64,000 nt of DNA from an uncultured Bacteroidales bacterium. Its GTDB lineage: Bacteria; Bacteroidota; Bacteroidia; Bacteroidales; P3. Below the pieces are notes generated by a model, which saw nothing but the letters and a program-made list of their open reading frames with translations, did no database searches and was not told where the DNA came from. The DNA lies in NCBI GenBank assembly GCA_900317125.1, contig ONFR01000001.1, forward strand, positions 62,001-126,000, written 5' to 3'. The number at the start of each line of letters is the position of its first letter. Position 1 is the stretch's first letter. A program made the translations under genes and the position numbers. This document shows positions 60,666-64,000 of the stretch, in pieces.

Positions 60666-60838
60666 AAATTAGCTTTTTTAAAGTTTTCAATGCCCAGTAT
60701 AATCACACCACCGATGGTGTTGGCAAATGCTGAGTATGTTTCCCATACAGTTTTTGGGACTTCTGATTTTGCCCGTTTGCATTCCAAAGTTACACACTCT
60801 CCATACAGTAGGATTTCTTTTATTCCGTTCTCATTCAT
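60662..60838 (-). pseudogene. N-terminal remnant of a second AlbA_2 protein
   Basis: A 58-codon frame: MNENGIKEILLYGECVTLEC then KRAKSEVPKTVWETYSAFAN and TIGGVIILGIENFKKANL. This is the beginning of an AlbA_2 domain (G-E-x-x-x-x-E-x-K...F-A-N-T-x-G-G-x-I-x-x-G-I) and stops where the rest of the domain should follow. It overlaps the start of the 573-residue gene by four bases. It may still be translated, coupled to its neighbour, but as a domain it is incomplete. Confidence 0.7.
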
Positions 60839-60964
60839 ATCTTTTACAGTGTTTTATACACAATAACGATTTTTTCTCTTTTATTGTCGTGCTTACAGAC
60901 ATTGGTCAAGGATGGGAATCCCGCCTTATATAGAGTAGGCAAGTTGAATTGAGCAGTTGCCATG

Positions 60965-62575
60965 TTATTGTTCCTGCCTATTAGTATCCAAGTCAAATGA
61001 CCTTTCAAGTTCTAATTCCGGACGAGTTAGAAGAATTGGCATTTCTTTTTGTTTTGTCGTAACTGGAACGTTGGAAGCGTTTTTAGCTCTTTTTATAGCC
61101 CAATTTCTTAATGTAGAAATTTGTTCTTTCATAGTTGTTGAAAGTGGAACTGTATCTTTTATAGCATTTAGGATATGTATCATCTCAAGTTTGGGGGATG
61201 ATGGATTCTCAATATATGCAGAAAACATAGCTTCCTTGATACATTCCTCTATTTCAGCACCATTAAAATTGTTTGCTTGTTCAGCTAACACATCTAAGGC
61301 GTACAGAGACGGGTCTTTTCCATTTTTTTTCAGGTGAATAAAAAAGATTTTTTCTCTTTCCGCTTTTTCTGGCAAATCAACAAAAAAGATTTCGTCGAAT
61401 CGCCCTTTCCTTAGTAATTCAGGAGGAAGTTGATTGATGTTGTTCGCTGTAGCAACAACAAATACAGGTGCGGTTTTCTCCTGCATCCATGTTAGTATTG
61501 TAGAAAATATCCTGGATGTCACGCCTCCGTCTGTTGCCCCACTTGATTGAACACCACTTAATCCTTTTTCAATTTCGTCAATCCAAAGAACACATGGAGC
61601 TACAGCTTCAGCTGTGGCGATAGCTTTTCTTATATTGTCTTCACTACTTCCTACAATTCCTTGAAAAACTTTGCCTACATCCAGTCTAAGCAAAGGCATG
61701 TTCCAATTTGAAGCAATACTTTTCGCAATCAAGCTTTTGCCACAACCTGGAACACCAAGCAAAAGTAGACCCTTTGGTTCTTTTAATCCCCATTCTCTTG
61801 CGTTTTTTTCATATGCTAATTGTCTTTTTTGGAGCCAGTCTTTAAGATTGTCCATGCCACCAACATCCAATAAACTTTCATTTTTCGGGAAATAATCTAA
61901 GATACCAGATTTTCGAATGATTTGCTCTTTCTCGGAGGAAACTGTAAATGGAGAATTCTTATCAAAACTGTCCTTAACAGAGGCTAAACAATATGCTAAA
62001 TCTGCTTCCATAGATGTCATTCCTAAAGCAGCATCAATCAACTTATCTCTTAAAGATGTGTTAAGTTCTATTTTTGATTGTCTTGCAACAACATCCAAGA
62101 CTTCTCCTATTTCATTTCTTTTGGGGAGAGGTATCTGCAAAACCGTTACATATTTTTCGAGTTCAGCTGGTAAATTGTAACTAGAGGATAAAATTATGGC
62201 ATGTGTATTATTATTTGTTGCTTCCGCTATTTTTCTAATTAACAATTTGACTTCATCCCTTTCAAAATAGTTGTTAATGTCATCAAGAATAAAAATGTTT
62301 TTTTCTCCAGCCTTTTTAGCATTAAGAATATACCCTAACAATTCTATGGGATTCTGCATTCTTTCGATATTTTTTTCAGTTTTATCAGGCATTATTTGTA
62401 CTAGACCATAAACACAATCCCACTGAAAAAGGTTTACGGTCTTTCCCTCTCTACGTAATATATCAACAATACCCTTAATCTTTTGTTTGGTACGATAATA
62501 CTCAAAACTATATAGATACAAGACTGGATAGTATGCTCGTATCATTAAAATCAATTTTTGAAAGATGTCTTCCAT
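60965..62575 (-). CDS. Ycf46-like AAA+ ATPase
   Basis: A 536-residue AAA+ protein. The N-terminal half (1-230) has a degenerate ATPase-like fold (MIRAYYPVLYLYSFEYYRTKQKI, NIFILDDINNYF, AIILSSSYNLPAELEKYVTVLQIPLP). The C-terminal half has the active site: LLLLGVPGCGKSLIAKSIAS (Walker A 274-281), APCVLWIDEIEKGLS (Walker B 329-336), FVVATANNINQLPPELLRKGRFDEIFFVDLP (sensor 1 and arginine fingers). 'DVGGMDNLKDWLQKR' before Walker A is typical of Ycf46. It is the last gene of a leftward operon with a DUF1257-like gene one base upstream. Partner and target are unknown. Confidence 0.83.
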   Translation of the reverse strand: MEDIFQKLILMIRAYYPVLYLYSFEYYRTKQKIKGIVDILRREGKTVNLFQWDCVYGLVQIMPDKTEKNIERMQNPIELLGYILNAKKAGEKNIFILDDINNYFERDEVKLLIRKIAEATNNNTHAIILSSSYNLPAELEKYVTVLQIPLPKRNEIGEVLDVVARQSKIELNTSLRDKLIDAALGMTSMEADLAYCLASVKDSFDKNSPFTVSSEKEQIIRKSGILDYFPKNESLLDVGGMDNLKDWLQKRQLAYEKNAREWGLKEPKGLLLLGVPGCGKSLIAKSIASNWNMPLLRLDVGKVFQGIVGSSEDNIRKAIATAEAVAPCVLWIDEIEKGLSGVQSSGATDGGVTSRIFSTILTWMQEKTAPVFVVATANNINQLPPELLRKGRFDEIFFVDLPEKAEREKIFFIHLKKNGKDPSLYALDVLAEQANNFNGAEIEECIKEAMFSAYIENPSSPKLEMIHILNAIKDTVPLSTTMKEQISTLRNWAIKRAKNASNVPVTTKQKEMPILLTRPELELERSFDLDTNRQEQ

Positions 62576-62576
62576 A

Positions 62577-63212
62577 TTATTTGTTCTTTAAATCAACATT
62601 ATTAATTCTCCTTGGTTTCATTTTGCCAATGTATTTTGCAGGTACAGGCTTCTTCGTCATTACTCTTTTGCTACCAAGAAGATGCTCCAAAACATCCATT
62701 GCTTCATGAGCTTTTTCGTTTACGTCATTAGGCAAATAATCAGAATCTGTTACAATAGTGCCATCATAAAGTATTGTAAACTTAATAGAGGCAAATGGCT
62801 CGTCTTCTAGAGGATCATACGATTTTGCCTCCATAAAGAAGCAATACTTTTCTTCCTTTGTTGGGATAAAAGTAAAATTCGAGCGGTATGTAAAACCAGC
62901 TTTTTCAAATTCTGAAATCAAAGCATTCTTTGAGTATTCTGCATTTAACTCTTGAAATTTTACTTTGAATTCTTCTACTTTTTCTTGCGCATTTGGCATA
63001 TAATAAGTATTGTAGGTGACTTCATTGGTTGACATATTAAGTTTTAATGCAAACTCTCCATAGAAGTTGGAACCAATACCAACCTCAGTAACCAATAGTA
63101 TATTATTCTGTATAGAATACTTCCATCCCAAATCTTCACACGCAGCTTTCAAGACATTAGCATTCATAATTTGTGGATTCCGAGCGAATCTAGATGACTC
63201 AAATCTTGACAT
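62577..63212 (-). CDS. DUF1257/Ycf35-like protein
   Basis: A 211-residue protein starting MSRFESSRFARNPQIMNANVLKAACEDLGWKYSI, which resembles the opening of DUF1257 (Ycf35) proteins: a short strand, then helix, then 'L..LG'. Later blocks are VGIGSNFYGEFALKLN, YNTYYMPNAQEKVEEFKVKF and ASIKFTILYDGTIVTDSDYL. The assignment is weak by sequence alone but gains from the Ycf46-like ATPase next to it, since ycf46 and DUF1257 genes commonly travel together. The C terminus is basic (KKPVPAKYIGKMKPRRINNVDLKNK). Confidence 0.55.
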   Translation of the reverse strand: MSRFESSRFARNPQIMNANVLKAACEDLGWKYSIQNNILLVTEVGIGSNFYGEFALKLNMSTNEVTYNTYYMPNAQEKVEEFKVKFQELNAEYSKNALISEFEKAGFTYRSNFTFIPTKEEKYCFFMEAKSYDPLEDEPFASIKFTILYDGTIVTDSDYLPNDVNEKAHEAMDVLEHLLGSKRVMTKKPVPAKYIGKMKPRRINNVDLKNK

Positions 63213-63214
63213 AT

Positions 63215-64000
63215 TTATAATGAAAGTAATAATTTACCAATAATTTTAGATGGATCTTGGTAATCGTTTTTATCTAAAAATGTTTTGCCAGGGACTAACT
63301 GTCTAACTAATTTATTGCCCAATTTGACATTATAAAATGAAAACAACTTACCATCAATAGCAATAAACACTCTAGAAGTGCCCTCCTCTTTATCCTTCAA
63401 AATATTATATTTAAAAAACTTAAGTAGGTTTGAGTCACTTAATAATGTTACCAATTTCTCTTTCCATTTATCGCCCACATTTGCTTTTGACGCATTGTTA
63501 TATAATGACAAGTAAAACAAACCTGTCAGATGCTTTAATATGGATGCATAATCAGTGGGATTTAGTTCATAGAAGGACAACGCTAAAGTTTGATTTCCAT
63601 CCACGCTTTGAGCATTTGCTGTAGATTGGCTGCCAGATTCACTGCCATTGGACTTTGGTTTCTTTATATACGCATTGATTATGTCCTGTAATTGTAGAAT
63701 TACATTTTGAATATCATCGTTTATGAGCGAGGTATCACAAAAAGATGATAACTTAAACAGTTTTGATCTATATGAGTTTATTTCTTTCTGAGACAATCCA
63801 TCGTTAATCTTGCTTTCAATTTCGCTCTTTAAGGACTCTAATTCTTTCACTAATATGTCTGATTTCGCTTGTGTTTTGCGCTCCTCTAGCATATTATCGT
63901 AATCAATAAACAACTCCTCTAGATTCTCATCCTTTTTAAAATACTCAATTTTATCGTTATGATAGTTTTGTATTTCATTAGATGACAATGTAGAAATCTC
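63215..64000 (-). CDS. unrecognised protein, 5' end beyond the window
   Basis: The frame is open to the right edge; the visible part is about 261 codons. The first half is charged and helical, probably coiled coil (KKDENLEELFIDYDNMLEERKTQAKSDILVKELESLKSEIES). A serine/asparagine-rich linker follows (KPKSNGSESGSQSTANAQSVDG). The second half is more compact (YELNPTDYASILKHLTGLFYLSLYN, SRVFIAIDGKLFSFYNVKLGNKLVRQLVPGKTFLDKNDY). I do not recognise a family. It ends two bases before the DUF1257-like gene and is therefore likely an operon member with the ATPase. Confidence 0.6.
   Translation of the reverse strand, partial: EISTLSSNEIQNYHNDKIEYFKKDENLEELFIDYDNMLEERKTQAKSDILVKELESLKSEIESKINDGLSQKEINSYRSKLFKLSSFCDTSLINDDIQNVILQLQDIINAYIKKPKSNGSESGSQSTANAQSVDGNQTLALSFYELNPTDYASILKHLTGLFYLSLYNNASKANVGDKWKEKLVTLLSDSNLLKFFKYNILKDKEEGTSRVFIAIDGKLFSFYNVKLGNKLVRQLVPGKTFLDKNDYQDPSKIIGKLLLSL

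Overview
The window reads as a chromosomal segment of a gut-type member of the Bacteroidales (Bacteroides/Prevotella group; genus not determinable here). The signs are the promoter form TAnnTTTG with TTG/TTTG about 19-22 bases upstream, a beta-barrel outer-membrane protein of Bacteroidetes type, FucP-linked genes, GxxExxY proteins, and a large mosaic surface-polysaccharide locus. Coding is almost entirely on the + strand up to about 46.1 kb and mostly on the - strand after it.

Region 1 (1-44.2 kb) is a capsule/O-antigen locus already in progress at the left edge; its export genes are not in the window. It is a patchwork. (a) 0.4-8.5 kb: two ATP-grasp ligases followed by a tightly overlapping set of small-molecule enzymes (TIM-barrel protein, citrate-lyase-type C-C lyase, two-subunit Fe-S hydratase, 2-hydroxyacid dehydrogenase, MmgE/PrpD protein). 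This looks like a private pathway for a carboxylic-acid decoration. (b) 8.5-15.1 kb: two sugar-transfer-associated ATP-grasp proteins, LicD, an acetyltransferase, a CTP-type nucleotidylyltransferase, a CapA-like phosphoesterase and an intact flippase. (c) 15.2-28.4 kb, strongly AT-rich: FemAB-like acyltransferase, CBS-nucleotidyltransferase, glycosyltransferases, polymerase, a second flippase broken at a T10 tract, O-acetyltransferase with a G10 tract, a UDP-HexNAc epimerase/dehydrogenase pair, another GNAT protein and a polysaccharide deacetylase. (d) 28.7-34.6 kb: a GNAT-like protein, the initiating sugar-phosphate transferase, then ATP-grasp, opine-type dehydrogenase and a single-chain B12-dependent mutase. 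(e) 34.7-44.2 kb: CapE/CapG/CapF genes for UDP-N-acetyl-L-fucosamine with recombination scars (GxxExxY genes, a duplicated capF 3' end), two PF14907-like nucleotidyltransferases around an aminotransferase, and a last glycosyltransferase. An IS5/IS1182-type element closes the locus.

Region 2 (45.7-58.4 kb) looks like host chromosome with higher GC. A leftward four-gene operon encodes a nucleotidylyltransferase-GHMP kinase fusion, FucP, a sugar mutarotase and an amidohydrolase lipoprotein. It is followed by tRNA-Gln(CUG), an outer-membrane beta-barrel protein, a MATE exporter, a DUF975-like membrane protein, a YraN protein and an outer-membrane protein. The last two appear to be expressed from nearly leaderless mRNAs.

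Region 3 (58.4-64 kb) is accessory. An intact AlbA_2 ATP-binding regulator is flanked by what look like the two ends of another AlbA_2 gene. Upstream lies a compact operon with a Ycf46-like AAA+ ATPase, a DUF1257/Ycf35-like protein and an unrecognised protein that runs off the right edge.

The most interesting systems are the two metabolic inserts in the polysaccharide locus (2.8-8.5 kb and 30.5-34.6 kb). Each pairs biosynthetic enzymes for an unusual carboxylate or amino acid with ATP-grasp ligases that could attach it. All functions are read from motifs and context; no search was run.
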